Below are positions 33,467-47,015 of a stretch of 64,000 nucleotides of DNA, piece after piece. Position 1 is the stretch's first letter. Every line of letters starts with the position of its first letter. The stretch comes from Mytilisepta virgata (lineage: Eukaryota; Mollusca; Bivalvia; Mytilida; Mytilidae): the NCBI GenBank assembly GCA_028015205.1, contig CM051516.1:54688230-54752229 (forward strand). The letters are read 5' to 3'. A program made the translations under genes and the position numbers. The notes beneath the pieces were generated by a model. The model saw nothing but the letters and a program-made list of their open reading frames with translations, was not told the DNA's origin and made no database searches.

Positions 33467-34826
33467 AAACTATTTATCACATATTTTGGCACTACCAAGA
33501 AATAATTTTACTGTTGAACTAGATTTTCCAGTCCTCAAGAAAGTTTGTCAGGTTTTTGACATCCCTGAATATAAGGTGTACATTAACAATGCTACAGCTA
33601 TAAAACAGTGTTTCTTTCACTTGGAATATAGATTCAAAGAAATGAATGCAACTTCAGTTCCTGTGCTTTTCCCCGAGATCTTCAAATAGATTTTATAAGC
33701 CCCTAGTTGAAACTGCTTAATAGAACATTTATGAATGGTTAATTTACCATACATAATGATCATACGATTAGCTGAGCGGAAGTGACGTCGGTGGAAATCA
33801 CGAGAGGGCAGATAACCAAAGTAGGCGGAAATAATGTATGGAAGGACCTCTACAAATTACTCAACTTTGGTTCTGGTTGGATTAAGCAGTGATATTTTGG
33901 ACCCAAATTCACATGTATGAATTAACAGTACCATGCAGAATAGACATAATTTGTCACAAAGGGTAAATTAAGAGGGAGGGGTAGGATGCCTTTCGGACCC
34001 CAAACGGAATATTATGTGGTGGGAAAATTTTACTTATTAGTTGTACAGGAACAGCAAGTGTCATTTAATACCTCAGTGTTTGTGAAATATTTTTTTATTT
34101 TTTTAACTTTTGAGCACCATAAACAGTGCAAAAATTTCCAAAAATTGCACTTTTGGCCTCAAAGGTCTTCCATACATCGATCCGTCAACGTTAGTTAGTT
34201 TTACCTCCTGAAAGATGGCAGCCTACTCTAACATCATGCATTAATAGGTATGTGGGGCCTTCACTATGGTTTCCATGGCAACGGGAAGTTCCCAAAATAA
34301 GCAAAAATAGGCATATTTCTGGTGGAGAGGGCTTTTTTTACCAACCACCCTATACATCTACATATGTACGAAATTCAAGTCAATCAGGCTAACCCAACAT
34401 TTGTTTGTATGAGGTAGTTTCTTAGAGTTATAACTTAAAGTATAAACTTTCTGTAATATTTCAGTATGAAAAACATGCTAATACATTAAGGGGAGAGATA
34501 AACATTTGAACTTTTTACGAGTCGCTATCATTTCTTGTCAGTTGCGACATTTCTAAATGTCCCAAGCTGATTTGTTATTTTGAAAACCCGTGAAATAAAT
34601 TAGAAGTGAAACATATAATAATTATTTCAAAATGTTATCATGTAATAATAAACGGTGGTAAAATTAATATGATTGCAATTTTACATCAATAGATAATATA
34701 GATATAGCAATTGACTAATTTTCTAGATACGACAGATTAGCTAAATGTCTAAAAGCACTGACAGCGGATAAACAACCACCCAGACGTATTGCTGAACGTT
34801 TTCAGAAAAAAATAAGTTGAAAAGAA

Positions 34827-35097
34827 ATGGAATTTAACACTGTTAAATATAATAATCCGGATCAACCCGGTGGAAGAAAACAACCTTGTATTAGCAGTGA
34901 TGAAGAAAACTACGGCGTTATAAAAGACGAAATGACTGTTGGTAAAAAACAGGAGTGTGATTCTAATGAACCAAACCATTGCGTGGTTAAAACCAGGTCA
35001 AATATCCGGAAGATAGTGATCTTCAGTGTACTTATTACCATCTTTGCCATCAGTGTCCTCATGATAACAGTGCATATTTCAGCGGATGAGAAAACAG
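34827..35097 (+). CDS. Exon 1: cytoplasmic tail and TM anchor
   Basis: ATG 34827 has a good context (A at -3, G at +4). About 64 hydrophilic residues containing a YGVI sorting-type motif lead to a basic stop-transfer region and the helix IVIFSVLITIFAISVLMITV, then ISADEKT. The donor is aacag/gtaggc; the exon ends in phase 1. Confidence 0.75.
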
Positions 35098-35147
35098 GTA
35101 GGCAAAGCTTAATTTTCACCTTTTATAAAATATATAATATAGCAGAT

Positions 35148-35240
35148 GCAGCTGAGTGGTCTAGAGCACTGGACATGGTGCTAGGTGAATAGGTGCAATA
35201 GTGTGAGTTCAACGGTGTGAGTTCGAGACCAGCCGCAGGT
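35148..35240 (+). repeat. tRNA-derived SINE head in intron 1
   Basis: An A-box-like gctgagtggtctagagcac and a B-box-like gagttcgagaccagc lie about 50 bases apart. Cloverleaf pairing is poor. Confidence 0.55.
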
Positions 35241-35402
35241 GCACAAAATTTTGACAGCATTAAAATCTGATTTTAAAAGTTTTAGGTTAATGTTCAGACG
35301 TATATATACATGTATAGGTTGCAATTCTTGTTTTGCCAACAATTCCAGTACATTTCTTTACTTCTTGACTGATTGCATGAAAATACATGTATGTTAAATT
35401 AA

Positions 35403-35840
35403 GTTAAGCTGTAGCGGCCATCTTGGTTAATAGTCCTAGGCAACGGACACAAATCTTAAAGAGGACCATCTAATAACCATGGCTGCCACGTCTGGTTCCA
35501 ATTGGCTAAGTGCTTTCAGACTATATTTTGCCGTAGGGTCCTATGTTCAATTAAGTTCGGCTGTGGTGGCCGTCTTGGTTGACAATCCAGGACACATTCT
35601 GAATTGGATCACCTAATTATCATTGCTGCCAACTCTGATTTTAATCGTTTAAGTGGTTTTGGAAATGAAGATTTTTAAATGAAGTTTCTAATTGGGTCCT
35701 ATTTTAAACATAGTTTGGCTTTGGTGGCCATCTTGATTGACAGTGTCGGTCAGTTGACACAATTCTGAAAGAGGACCTGCTAATTACACTTTCTGCAAAA
35801 TGTGGTTCCATCTGACCATGTATAGTTCAACAAAGATTTT
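35403..35840 (+). repeat. Tandem ~150-bp repeat in intron 1
   Basis: Three diverged units share ggtggccatcttg-like and gaggacc...taattac/taataacc landmarks, near 35403, 35557 and 35700. A fourth diverged copy is at about 61625-61790. Confidence 0.6.
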
Positions 35841-37479
35841 TACTATCTCATAAACCGTTGAAATCCCCACCCCTAAATTTAAACCATGTATTTTCTTATT
35901 CCTCATGTTACGACGCACCAAATCACACATACCTCGCTTCTTCAGGGGTTACCAACACTCCCTTCAAATCAATAATGCTCAATTATCTCATAAACCGTTA
36001 AACAAGACAAACAGATTGATAAAAACTCAACACACTCACCAAATCAATACGTTTTAATTATTTCAAAATCCGTAAAAATGTGTATCCCTTTAACACGTTT
36101 TAATACGCAATGTTCAAATTTCATAAACCATTTAACTCCATACCCCGCAACCATATATATTACTAATTGACTAAGGAGACGCAATAAATGATTTTACATA
36201 TTGCCCGGGGAATGGGTGTATTCACTCGTAAAAATCAAAACAGACATTGAGATCCTTGGCCCTTTATTATAAACATTTTTTTTTGTTCTTTTTGAAAAGC
36301 TCAGATATCCTCAGAGTTCCTGTCCCACCCTTTAAACACTGGATGTATCATCAGTGTTTCTGAATAGATTCGAAACTGCTGGTCGGGTTAATCATTATGC
36401 CCATGACAAGACCTTAAAATGATTCCTCACGAAAAAACCCAAAATCGTTACTGCAGATTTTCTTTTTATTACCTCATACAATAAAATAAGTTCTCGTAAA
36501 AGATTAAAAAAATCGGAATGTATCTCTGTGAATGAAGCATGCTGATCAAGTGTGACATTGTATGACTGTAAAACTCGGGTCACAAAAATACCCATAACAC
36601 GATTTTCAAGTAACCTCTCCACTAAGTATGCATAAACTGTATATTAACAATTTCCCCATTTCAGTCTCTGAAAAAAAAAATTTATTGAATAAAATGTAAG
36701 GCATTCGTTATATCAGTTACTTCGTTTGGGAGACTTTGTAACAGTTCACTGTTACAGTTATTACTCCTTACTAAATGTATTCTGAAGAGTTTATTTTGCA
36801 TCATTAGTGAAACACTTTTGATCTTAAACGAACATTTTTGATTTTCACAATTTCTTAAATTTTGAACAAACCCAAAGTAAGAACACAAACTGAAAACAAT
36901 TAAGTTTCATTAAGTTTTTTTTTAGAAATACAAGAAAATACGGAGTGGGTGAATGATTTTCAGACAACAACCATAAAACAGAACAAACAAAAACCAAAAG
37001 ATGTTGTAGCATATTGCCTAGATAAACAATTAATGACCGCAAGTCCAACCTTTTTGATTTGATTTGTTTTTAAATGTACTTCGTTGTAAAATACTTGCAT
37101 GTAAAATAAGAATAAAATTGACTAGAATAGCCGTTGAAAACCAAATACGGATTACTAGACTAAGTGCATCTCGGGCTAAAATAAAACTATACTAAAATTA
37201 AGGCACTGATTGGGGTTGAATTGCTGAAAACAATCCGTAATTAATCGGTTTTTCTTTTAAATTACTCCAGTTCAAGACTATTGAGCTCACCCGGCCTATA
37301 GCCCATGTGAGCGTATGTAAACACTCGCCTGTCGTCCGTCGCCCGTAAACTTTCCCCATTTTGACCTTCTCTGAAATTACTGGACGGTATGTAACCAAAC
37401 TTCTCTGACAATAGATCATGAAATGTATTGAAACTTTGTAGGATTGATGACAGCAATACTTTCTACAAATGTTTTACTT

Positions 37480-38440
37480 TTAGTTGATATGCTCACCCGA
37501 TGACAGCGGCCGTTCAACGTTGCAATGTAACCATAGTTGGCATGAATGATGAATAGAAAGATCTCTACAAGCTACTCAACTTGGTCCTGGTTGGACGGAT
37601 AACATGGCCGCAATAGTCCATTTTGATTCTGGTTGGCTAATTTTCAAGAAACCTCTCATATAAAACTACATTATGAACTGTTTTTGAAACATTGTATGAT
37701 TGATCACAGCAATAACCTCTACAAACGATCCACTATTGGGTTTAGATTCAGCCCTTATTGATGGCTGAATTTGCCTAAAGTTTCCATGGAAACCATATAG
37801 GAAATACTCTCTACAAATGTTCCACTTTTAGTTGAGATGCATCCGCTCACCCGATGGCTTCGGGTGTTCAAAGTTTCAATGTAACCAAAGTTGGCGGAAA
37901 TAATGTATGGGAGGCCCTCTACAAACTACTCAGCTTTGGTTCTGGTTGGATGAACATGGCCACAAGAGTCCATCTTTGATTTTGATTGGCCAATTTTCTA
38001 AAAATCTTCTACCCTTAAGATAAATCAATACCCTATACACATGTCCACTTTTGGTTGAGATTCATTCTCTCACCCGATGGCTGAGGCTGTTCAAAGTTAC
38101 AAAGAAACCAATATGGGAAAGTACTTTTTTGTAATTTGCTCAGTAACTTATTGGCAGATTGTAACTAAAGTTGGTAGGAATTATGTATTGAAGGACCTCT
38201 AAAAATTGTCAACCTTTGCGTTGATGAACGACAAGGCCGCCATGAAACTGCATTATAAAATATTTTGAAGCTATACAAGATTGATGACAGAAATGCATCA
38301 CTATTGAGTGAGGTTCACCCCTCATTGATGGCTGAATTTGCCCAAAGTTTTAATGGAAACCATTTGGGATTTTTTTACTTGCTGAGGAAGTAATGGGAAG
38401 ATTGTAACCGATGTTGACAGGAATCTCATATGGAAGGACA
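37480..38440 (+). repeat. Repeated modules in intron 1
   Basis: The motif series cactttt(ag/gg)ttgagat...ctcacccgatggct...aaagttggcgga...gaaataatgtatgg...tctacaaactactcaactttggttctggttgga recurs several times here, and once at 33765-33890 upstream of the gene. Units are diverged and of unequal length. No coding capacity. Confidence 0.55.
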
Positions 38441-38739
38441 GATGAAACTAATCTACCGTTTTTTGTAGGTCAAAGTTTAAATGTCACTTCGACCGTTTAC
38501 ATTTCTTTAACATCCTTATGGTTACAACAAAGCTTAAATTTACGTTTTTCAAATGTGAACAGAACTTTTAAAAAGACTTTGTCCTTGAATAATTAACAGC
38601 CAGATAAAGAAAAACAAAACAAGGAAAAAAAACAGAAAAAATAACAATAAAAGAAAATTATGTTATATTCCAACATCTTGACAATTAGTTTTAGTCACGT
38701 GTCAAATTTGCGTTTTCATCACATTTTATTGCATTGTAG

Positions 38740-39291
38740 ACTGTGCTTTACAGAAGGCAGACGTAATTGTAGCCTTAGATTCATCATCAAGTATTGGTGC
38801 AGTTCATTTTGAGAAAATGAAAAGCTTTTGCAAACAGCTATTGAAATGGATAGATATTAGTAATGAAGCTTTTAGAATTGGTGTTGTTACCTTCAGTACA
38901 GAGGCATATTTAGAGTTTGGTTTGAATACCTACATGGACAAAAATGATGCAATTGCAGCAATTGACAGCATTGGGTATTTTGGAGGAGATACAAATACAG
39001 CCTTGGCCTTAAAGCGCTCAAGAAATGAGTTGACGAAGAATGGCAACACAACATCAAAATATATATTCCTATTAACTGATGGTCTGAGCACAAATCCAAT
39101 TAAAACACTCAATAATGCTAACAAAACAAAGTCAGTAGGAATTCATATTTATGGCATAGGTATAAACATTGCGGACACTGATGAACTGGAACAAATAGTG
39201 TCATCACCTTCAGAGCATAATATCTTGCTCGTTGAAGATTATGACAGTCTAAGTGGTCTGAGTCGAAAGATAGCAATGACATTTTGCGAAG
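38740..39291 (+). CDS. Exon 2: VWA domain 1
   Basis: Phase 1 at both ends (acceptor gcattgtag, donor gtatac). The domain reads DVIVALDSSSSIG, a full MIDAS motif DxSxS, then FRIGVVTFST, GGDTNTALAL with the MIDAS Thr, YIFLLTDGLS with the MIDAS Asp, and a final HIYGIGINI strand. The length of 184 residues is normal for VWA. All five metal-site residues are present, so metal-dependent ligand binding is plausible. Confidence 0.85.
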
Positions 39292-39647
39292 GTATACTTT
39301 TTGCGTTTGGCTTAAAACAATGTTGTTTAATTCATGTGTAGTGATACAATAACTGTTCATAACAAAATGTTATAGTTTTAGAATTCATATTCAATAGAAG
39401 AGGGTTCCTTTAGTTATCTAACAAAAAAGGCTTCTTATATATACATTTTCAAAATCATAATAAGACGTATCAATTCGCTTTGAACGTTGAAGCGAAAAAA
39501 AATATTTGAAGATCACAAATTAATTACTTCAACTATCATTTCGATAAAATAAATTACATGTACACGTTTAGCCAAATAATTACGAAGTTATTGTTAAAGG
39601 GATCTTGTGTATGGGTGCCCCAAATACAGATCTTTCCAGAAAAAGAC

Positions 39648-40000
39648 TACCACTGGGTCTATGTCACTGCTGATGGACTGTTGGCCCTCGAGGGAATTAT
39701 CAGAACAGTAGCCAGAACGTTTGTCCTGCAGATTCATTACTTAAATGCCTTTAAATTTTACGTTCAAAATTTGACAAAAATTACCAGAAAGGCTCTTCGT
39801 TTTGATGCAGAGGTAACCTTTAGCTGAGTTTGAATACCTGTTTGTTTTAATTGTGTGCTTATTTATTCATCATTATATCTTTAACCGGTTTACCAATATT
39901 TTGATATCGAGCACTACTGATGAGTTGTCAGTCAACGAATGGCCATACAGTGCATCAATTTTATTTCGGTATTTTGTGATATGTTTTATTACCATTATGT
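39648..40000 (+). repeat. Dispersed repeat in intron 2
   Basis: Its first 215 bp match 8226-8445 inside the Polinton. Its last part, from tatctttaaccgg, matches 47715-47820 in intron 4. Confidence 0.7.
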
Positions 40001-40859
40001 GTACGACAATTGCTTCTAAAAGGTATGCTAATTTAAGAAATCCCTTACTTAACTGGCAGTTTAAATGAAATAACTTAATGGAAATGGCCCAGTTATAATA
40101 ATGCTGTAAATTAATTGAAACTAGAGAGACGACACATTGACATTTGTATTCATTTACATTTTCTTGGGCTTAATCAGTTACCGGTCTGTATTTTAGAGAT
40201 GGTTGAATGTGTGGATGTCGTGTGCTCAAATTTAAGACATGAATTTTGTAATAATGTGCTATTGAATCTAAAAGCACTTATCAAAAACTTACGTAATAAA
40301 ATTGCATGAATGTCCTAAATGAATTCAGTTGTAAAACGTTTTTAAGGATTCTTTAAGGCTTCCTTAAGATTTACAGTAACATTAGTACACCGGGATTAAA
40401 AAAATAATGAATTTGTTTCGGTATCTGAACAACTTCTCTGAGGCTTACCGTAACACTTAAAAGTGAAATAATATACAATTTCAGAGTAAAAATACACAAA
40501 AATCACCTTTTTAATTGTTTTTAGGATACCACCTTGTCAAATTAAGCGATATCAGATGTTGCGATATATTAAATCAGATATTTTAATACCTGCATACATT
40601 TTGTATCTCAAAATTTTATCTTAGACTTATCATAAGACTTGGTAAGAGACAGAAGTCTTAATTTTGTTGTAAAGCTACTCAAAATTTGGCTTTTTGATTT
40701 CATTTTTATGAGGAATCTTGGTGAAAATGAGCAAAAGCATATTAGATGAATTCTTGCAAAGAATGGACAATTCTATATTTACAAAAGGAGGAATTTAATT
40801 AATGCAGTTTAATTAAGAAACATAATACTTTGATAAAGAAAATATGTTTATATAGTAAT

Positions 40860-41160
40860 ACTGTGGGAGGCCAACACAAAAGTCCCCAAAACTGCGGCTA
40901 TTTTGAAACTTTTTGATGACGGAATTCATTTCCTCATATCATAATCTACTTTGAAACAAAATTTAGTTGAAATAAATGCATGATGAATTCTTTTCGGCAT
41001 TTTGGCCGACATTTGAAATAGCGTCCGACGAAAAATTTTTGATGACTGAAATCACTTCGCAATGTCATAATATACTTGGAAACCAAATTTCGTCTAACTC
41101 GAAGCATGTTAAATTTGCTCACATTTTTGCGGCCATGAACTTTACTGTTATTCATTTGTT
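40860..41160 (+). repeat. Dispersed repeat in intron 2
   Basis: Resembles 44070-44290 in intron 3, sharing cacaaaa-tccccaaa-ctgcggc and tatcataatctact landmarks. Both copies are diverged and non-coding. Confidence 0.5.
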
Positions 41161-42326
41161 GTAATGCACTCCTTAATATAATTGGTTATCCGTCTCTTTG
41201 AAGGGGCAAGACTATAGTCGAGTCGAATTATGATATTTTTATCTGGGATTATGTCTGTTAGATGGTGTTGAATGATTGGTATAACATTGTTTACCTCTTT
41301 TGGTTGGTCCTCCTTGAAATTGTATCCGATGAAATGGACCATAAAGCTATCGATGGCTGTATACAATCTTAATCTTTAAAATCTCTTGACTAATGGATAT
41401 AATACTTTTCAACAAGGATTTTTATTTTATTTTTTTTTATTAAATCTGCCTTTAGTGAATCCAGTCACCATTTTAGTTGGCTGCCAAAGCCAAACGTTTA
41501 GTCGCAGTCTCATAACTTGAATTTCTGTTCCTCCGCTAATCACGCGGAATCTCGGAAAAACAGCAAAGACTGGTAGGTCCGGAAGCGATTTATCGTGTCT
41601 GAGTGGGTTGATATGGCTTCCTGCAGACTGTTACATCGTGATTTAGCAGGTTAAATATCCGGCTTATCGTGTCGATCTAGTACAAAGTAGGGATCATATT
41701 CAAATCACATCAACATGTTCTCGTTCCGATATACATGTAATAATAGCCACTGGTCGTTAAACATTAATGCATCACCGATCATAATCCAGTGATTTTTGTA
41801 CAAACATTGCCATTTACCATACTAAATCCCCCCAACCATTAACTGAAATATCTTGCAAAATCTAATATGTTATACATAGCAATGATGTTATAGTAAGTTT
41901 TAATATTCACCACTATGCTGATGTATATGATGTTTGTTAAGATAATTATACGTTTGCAAAAACCCAGAAAATAAGAAAATAGTTAAAATCGTTTATTGTA
42001 TATTGAAAGCTTCAGCACATTATATCAGCATATCAAACAGTTTTTTCCCGGAGTTTGCTGAAAGTACATTTAAACTCAGTTCCATTCAATTTCGAATTGA
42101 AAGCAAATTATTACTACCTTGCATCTTTTCATACATTTTTATGCAAATTGTGCCCTACAAATGAGGAAAAATTAGTCGTACGTGTGCACATTTGAAATTT
42201 ATTTCAATAATTTGCACCTTCAGAACAAGCGATGAGCCGAAAATCGGCGACATTTACACATTTCGTGCATCGAAATTAGTATCAAAGAATCATTGTATTG
42301 AATTATATTGAATTGATTTTTTTCAG

Positions 42327-42392
42327 AAACAGGCTTTGGACATCTGCAAAAAGATATACAGAAACTCAGTATGGAAGAATTCAATGAGCAAG
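42327..42392 (+). CDS. Exon 3: 22-residue linker
   Basis: A 66-nt exon between ttttttcag and gtaatatt, phase 1 on both sides, encoding a hydrophilic segment (GFGHLQKDIQKLSMEEFNEQ). It keeps the frame between VWA1 and VWA2; skipping it would also keep the frame. Confidence 0.6.
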
Positions 42393-42432
42393 GTAATATT
42401 ATACACATTTAAATCGTCTACCTTGTATGGTA

Positions 42433-43888
42433 CAGTTGAGCTCAGTTCTAACCTCTCTTTAGAACTGTCCTAAAATGTCAGAAGAACTGTTCTAGAACCT
42501 AGAACCATTTATGACCCTGGCAATAGTTTATGAATTTTTAACATCACAATTATAAGACATAAAATAATTAATTTGTTGTCATAATTTCAAAATCGACTTT
42601 TATCATATCGAAATATATTATAGAGTAAAGAAAAGAAACAAAATAACTCAGAATAAAGTCTTTACTAAAACTAAATGATTTAAAAACTAGTCGGTGTTAT
42701 TTGCTAGTACATAAAACATTCCTCTACATATGTTTCGACAAAGAACATTTTAATTAAGATTTAGTCCCTCCCTTCTCAATTAAATTATTGTGTAAAGTGT
42801 CCATATATGTACGTTACTGTCTACGTAATTTTTCGATAAATAGTGAAATGCACCTCTTATTTCAAAATGCCAGTACTCATCGCAATCATCTTCTACCTTG
42901 TCATAACGAAATAAATATAGTACATATGAGCAAAGAGAATTAATTATATAATGTATCAAATGTTTACCATATAAAAATGGTAAAAAAGATAAATTATTGA
43001 TTTAAAATAAATTAAAATATTACTTATCTGACACATTTGAAATCTCTGCATTGAAATTTGGGATCACCTTATACACACCTCTTTATTTAAATGCATTAAT
43101 TATTTTAATATAGCGGAAAAAAATTTGAAACCCCGCTGATTTTGTCAGAAAAACGGTTTACCTATATACATACACATGTATCTGTGTACCTTAAAGGTTG
43201 GAACAATAAACATCCGGACAGTCAATGTACAATATACATGTCAAAACGTTAATGAGTTATAATTACCTGAAACACACAACATGTTATGGAGAACAAATTT
43301 CTTTTCCTGTAAATTTACTTCAGATAACAATCACACAAATTTTAACAAAAACAATAATTCGCTTTTCTTGTGGGTTAAAAAAATGAAGAAAAAAACTTTC
43401 GACATAGCTCATAATTACATGTATACTTTTGCTATTTTGTATAAATTGGTCATAAATTTAATATTATTAATTATTGTCATAATTTTATATATTGAAATTA
43501 TAACCGGTTTGAAATGCTACTAACTATTTAAAAAATGTTTTTAAAAGTTTGGAAAAAGCGAAGCCGAGGAGTAAGTGCCACAATCAATACAGAGTTATCG
43601 GACATGAAAATGGACGATTCTACCCTAGAACCATTTATGACAGTTCTATCCTAGAACCATAATGGACGGTTCTACCCTAGAACCATTTATAACAGTTTTA
43701 AACTAGAACCATTCTGGATGGTTCTATCCTAGAACTATTTATGACAGTTCTACCCTAGAACCATTTGTGACGATTCTACCTTAGAATCATTTATGAAAGG
43801 GTTTGTTCTACCCTAGACCCGTTATGGAATGGTTCTAGAACCGTCCTCTCTGGCAGAATAGTTGAGAGGTTAGAACTGATCTCAACTG
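42433..43888 (+). mobile_element. TA-flanked inverted-repeat transposon, copy 1 (intron 3)
   Basis: The ends cagttgag-c-tcagttctaa and its inverse (gaactgatctcaactg) match at 24 of 25 positions, and each side is flanked by TA. Subterminal DNA at 43600-43850 carries a tandem gttctaccctagaaccattta-type repeat of about 29 bp. No transposase is readable, so it is a non-autonomous, MITE-like element of a TA-targeting superfamily. Confidence 0.75.
43600..43850 (+). repeat. Short tandem repeat (gttcta...tagaac) inside the transposon
   Basis: About eight diverged 27-30-bp units, each with an inverted gttcta...tagaac core and an atttatgac spacer. Single units also occur near the ends of copy 2 (50440-50520 and 52080-52150). 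Confidence 0.7.
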
Positions 43889-44339
43889 TATACGATGGGT
43901 TGAGTAAGTCTTAAATTATTTACCTTATTCTTAAACGTCATAGCAGACTTTACCGGTTGTGTTCTTATCAATGTTCGATTATCATTTATAAAAGGCAATA
44001 AAACAATAGCAAGGTATTTTTGTGTCAGAATTTAAATGTTAACAAAAAACAATAAATTAACATGTAATGTCGGGATGCCAGCACAAAAATCCCCAAACCT
44101 GCGGCCATTTTGAAAATTTTCTCGATGACGTAAATCACTTAGCCATATCATAATCTACTTAAAAACCAAATTTCGTTGAAATAGAAGCATGTTGAATTTT
44201 TCGGCATGTTCAATTTTTCCATATTTTGGCGGCCATTTTGAAAATTCCGAAACCTTTATGCACAATTAGGCATGGCCACCTATTTTTTCATTAAGTTCGC
44301 TTGAATGGTCTTTGAGAACCGCTCAATTTCATGGCTCAG

Positions 44340-45100
44340 AGTAATAAGAAGAAAGGAAAAGACTAACTTGATATAATTGTTACACACAGAGTAACGCATG
44401 TTCCTCCAACGTTCCGATTGCCACAGAGGTTCCTAATATCAATTTCTACAACTCCCTGAATTTTTTCGAATTTTTGTGGGGGTCGTGTTGGATTTTCCAT
44501 TCGGGTTGCAAACTGTTTGTCATAATACAATTAGCCTAGATATCAATTTTCATTGCAATCGGACAATGTAAAGTTTTATAGCAGCCACTTTGAAAACCGA
44601 TCACGATTTTTTTGAAAATTCCTTCAACTGATCTTATTGAACATAAAGTTTCAATAAATTCTGCCCAGCAGTTTTCCAGATATTGAACCCCCCATTTTTA
44701 ACGTGTTTTGGCGGTCATCTTGGAAACGGCGGCCATTTAAAAACAAAATTGCCAATGCATGCACACCCCGTCAAGGTGGTCCAACTTTTTGCCAAATATC
44801 ATTGAAATCTTTTCTGGTATCTCTGAGATAATAGATGGACAGAAATGTGTGGAAGAAAGATAGAAAGAATAATAAAATAAAAGAAACGAACAAAGAACAA
44901 TATGTTGTCCGGACTTTCGTCTGGGGCGACATAATAATAACTATATATATTTGTTACGCACAGCGTAACGGATGTTCCGCCAAAGCTAACATTGCTACAG
45001 GGGTTCCTAATATCAATTTCTACGGCTCCCTGAATTTTTTCGATTTTTTTAATTAATTTTCGAGTGGCGGCCATCTTGGAATGGCAGTTATCTCTGATTT
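44340..45100 (+). repeat. Diverged repeat pair in intron 3
   Basis: Two related blocks (44375-44480 and 44950-45060) share gttaca/cgcacagcgtaacg-like and ggttcctaatatcaatttctac landmarks, 570 bp apart. Confidence 0.6.
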
Positions 45101-45369
45101 TCCAAAATGGCCGATCGAAAGTACTCATGGTGACCTATTTTAAACCCAAGTATTCTTATTATGATAAGGCACAGCTCCAGGTGAAACTTCAGCCTTGTTC
45201 GAGAACTCCCGCAGACAAAACTCGGTCGGTCGACAGGAGAATAATAATCTCTGATATTTCTAACTCTGCATAAAATCATGTTTTTTTGTACACTCAAATC
45301 ACCATCCAAGGTTTCTTATCGATCATTTCTCCTCAGAAAAAGCCTTGGTCATATTACATTAACAGAGGT

Positions 45370-45760
45370 CATATTGCATTATTAGACTCGAAAATCTAAA
45401 TTTTAAACCCCTATTGCACATCTAAATATACCATTGACAGTGTATTCTACAAAGAGATAAACTGCACATAGTAAAAAAGTTCAGGTCACAATCTATGATC
45501 TATATAAAACAAAGTGGATGAGATTGTCAAAAGTATAGATTCATAATTGGTAATTCGATCCTTGTAGTCCTTTTGTGTAAATCAATATCGCACATCTACA
45601 TACAGTATATAACAATAGAAATAGAAGAGAATTGAAAATGGAGTAGCTTAGGTCACAGCCTTAAATTCATAATTTTCTAAATTTGACCCTTATGATCGCA
45701 GTTTTGAAAATCTAAATTCTTAAACCTTATTGCGCATCTACATATAGTTTATGACAATAC
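45370..45760 (-). repeat. Inverted units of the ~155-bp repeat family
   Basis: On the minus strand these units match the 58700-59450 array (landmark atgtagatgcgcaataaggttt). They are diverged and irregularly spaced. Confidence 0.6.
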
Positions 45761-46107
45761 TCAAATAAAACACATATTTAAAACGAAAGAGGAGTTTAGG
45801 TCGGCATGATAAAATGTGAATATTTTATTTTAGACTGCTGGACAAATTTTATGTAAACTTTTGTCGAATGGTACTTGGATTGTTCCTATTCAATATTGTG
45901 CTTGTGATTCTGGTGTTGGATTAATTTCACCTAACAGAAAATATTTTTGAATTCTTTACTTTAAAACAGCTGATGAACTTTGGCCAAATTGTTATTGAAT
46001 AATCCTTGGTTTAGCCATACATGTAAACATCTGAAACAAAAACAAACAGAAAAGCTTTTAAACTTTTTGTCCATCAGTCTCATATAATCTACAAATAAAG
46101 GCGTACC

Positions 46108-46385
46108 TACAGTGTTCCAATATCTAAGATGATGTTGGACCTGTTCCCACTGTCGTAACATTTCTTGTACTTTCATCGATCTGTGACTTCCAACGGATTG
46201 ACCTGAATTTCACGACGGAGCACCTGGGTTCGCTCCTGGTATTTATAGGAGTTCGTGTTGTTCATTGGTTTTTAGTTTTAAGTGTTTATTTGTTGTGCTT
46301 GTGGTTGTTCATTTGCCTTACCGGGTTTATCTGTCAAATGGATTAAGTTTTTGATTTGCTGCCTAGGTATATTTGTCCTCTCTAT
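46108..46385 (+). repeat. RT-tail dispersed repeat in intron 3
   Basis: It matches 60830-61130 (cagtgttccaatatctaaga at the start), with the middle part shortened. The open frame 46282-46464 is repeat-derived. Confidence 0.8.
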
Positions 46386-47015
46386 GACAATGTTTATGAT
46401 TAAATTCTATAATCATTTTGATCACCTACGTTTGAATGAACTTCATTTCTTTAATTTATCGTGATATTAAGATCCTAAGAGAATTCCACAGTTTCTCATA
46501 GGTTTCAGATATGTACAATATATGTGTATTGTCGAAAAAATAAAACTTAGTTTATTTGCACGAGCCCTTGAAACAGATAGACATGCGAGGTTTACGTGAT
46601 TTGCGGTGAGTAGATATGTACTTTATATTTTCCGACCATGTTAATATGTTTTGTTTATTCTGCAGAAGAAGGTACTATCTGTTACTAGTATACGGAAATG
46701 CATCGTACATGAAAATACATCACATAATGTATGCCTGTACATCAAACATTGATCGTTTTATGTTTTTAGGGGATAATAGCCTGATCAAACCCTATATCTT
46801 TTAACCTTTTACACCTTTCATGGAATATATATTTTTAGCTTATCCTGTCTTCCTGAATATATTGCAATTTTCCTCATAACCTATCAAGATTTCGATTAAA
46901 TCATCCGAAAATCGAAGTTTTGTACTTATTAATCCTATTATGATGATGGTAAACAAACAAAACAACATAAAAATATTTATTCCGTCAAACAATTATAGTA
47001 TACTTTTATTTACAG

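Noticed and set aside
33486..33689. 67-codon frame with fairly protein-like composition
   Set aside because: No motif, no splice context and no second exon; could not be supported as a gene.
43600..43850. CRISPR-like regular repeat
   Set aside because: Units are diverged, contiguous and internal to a TA-flanked transposon in an animal genome.
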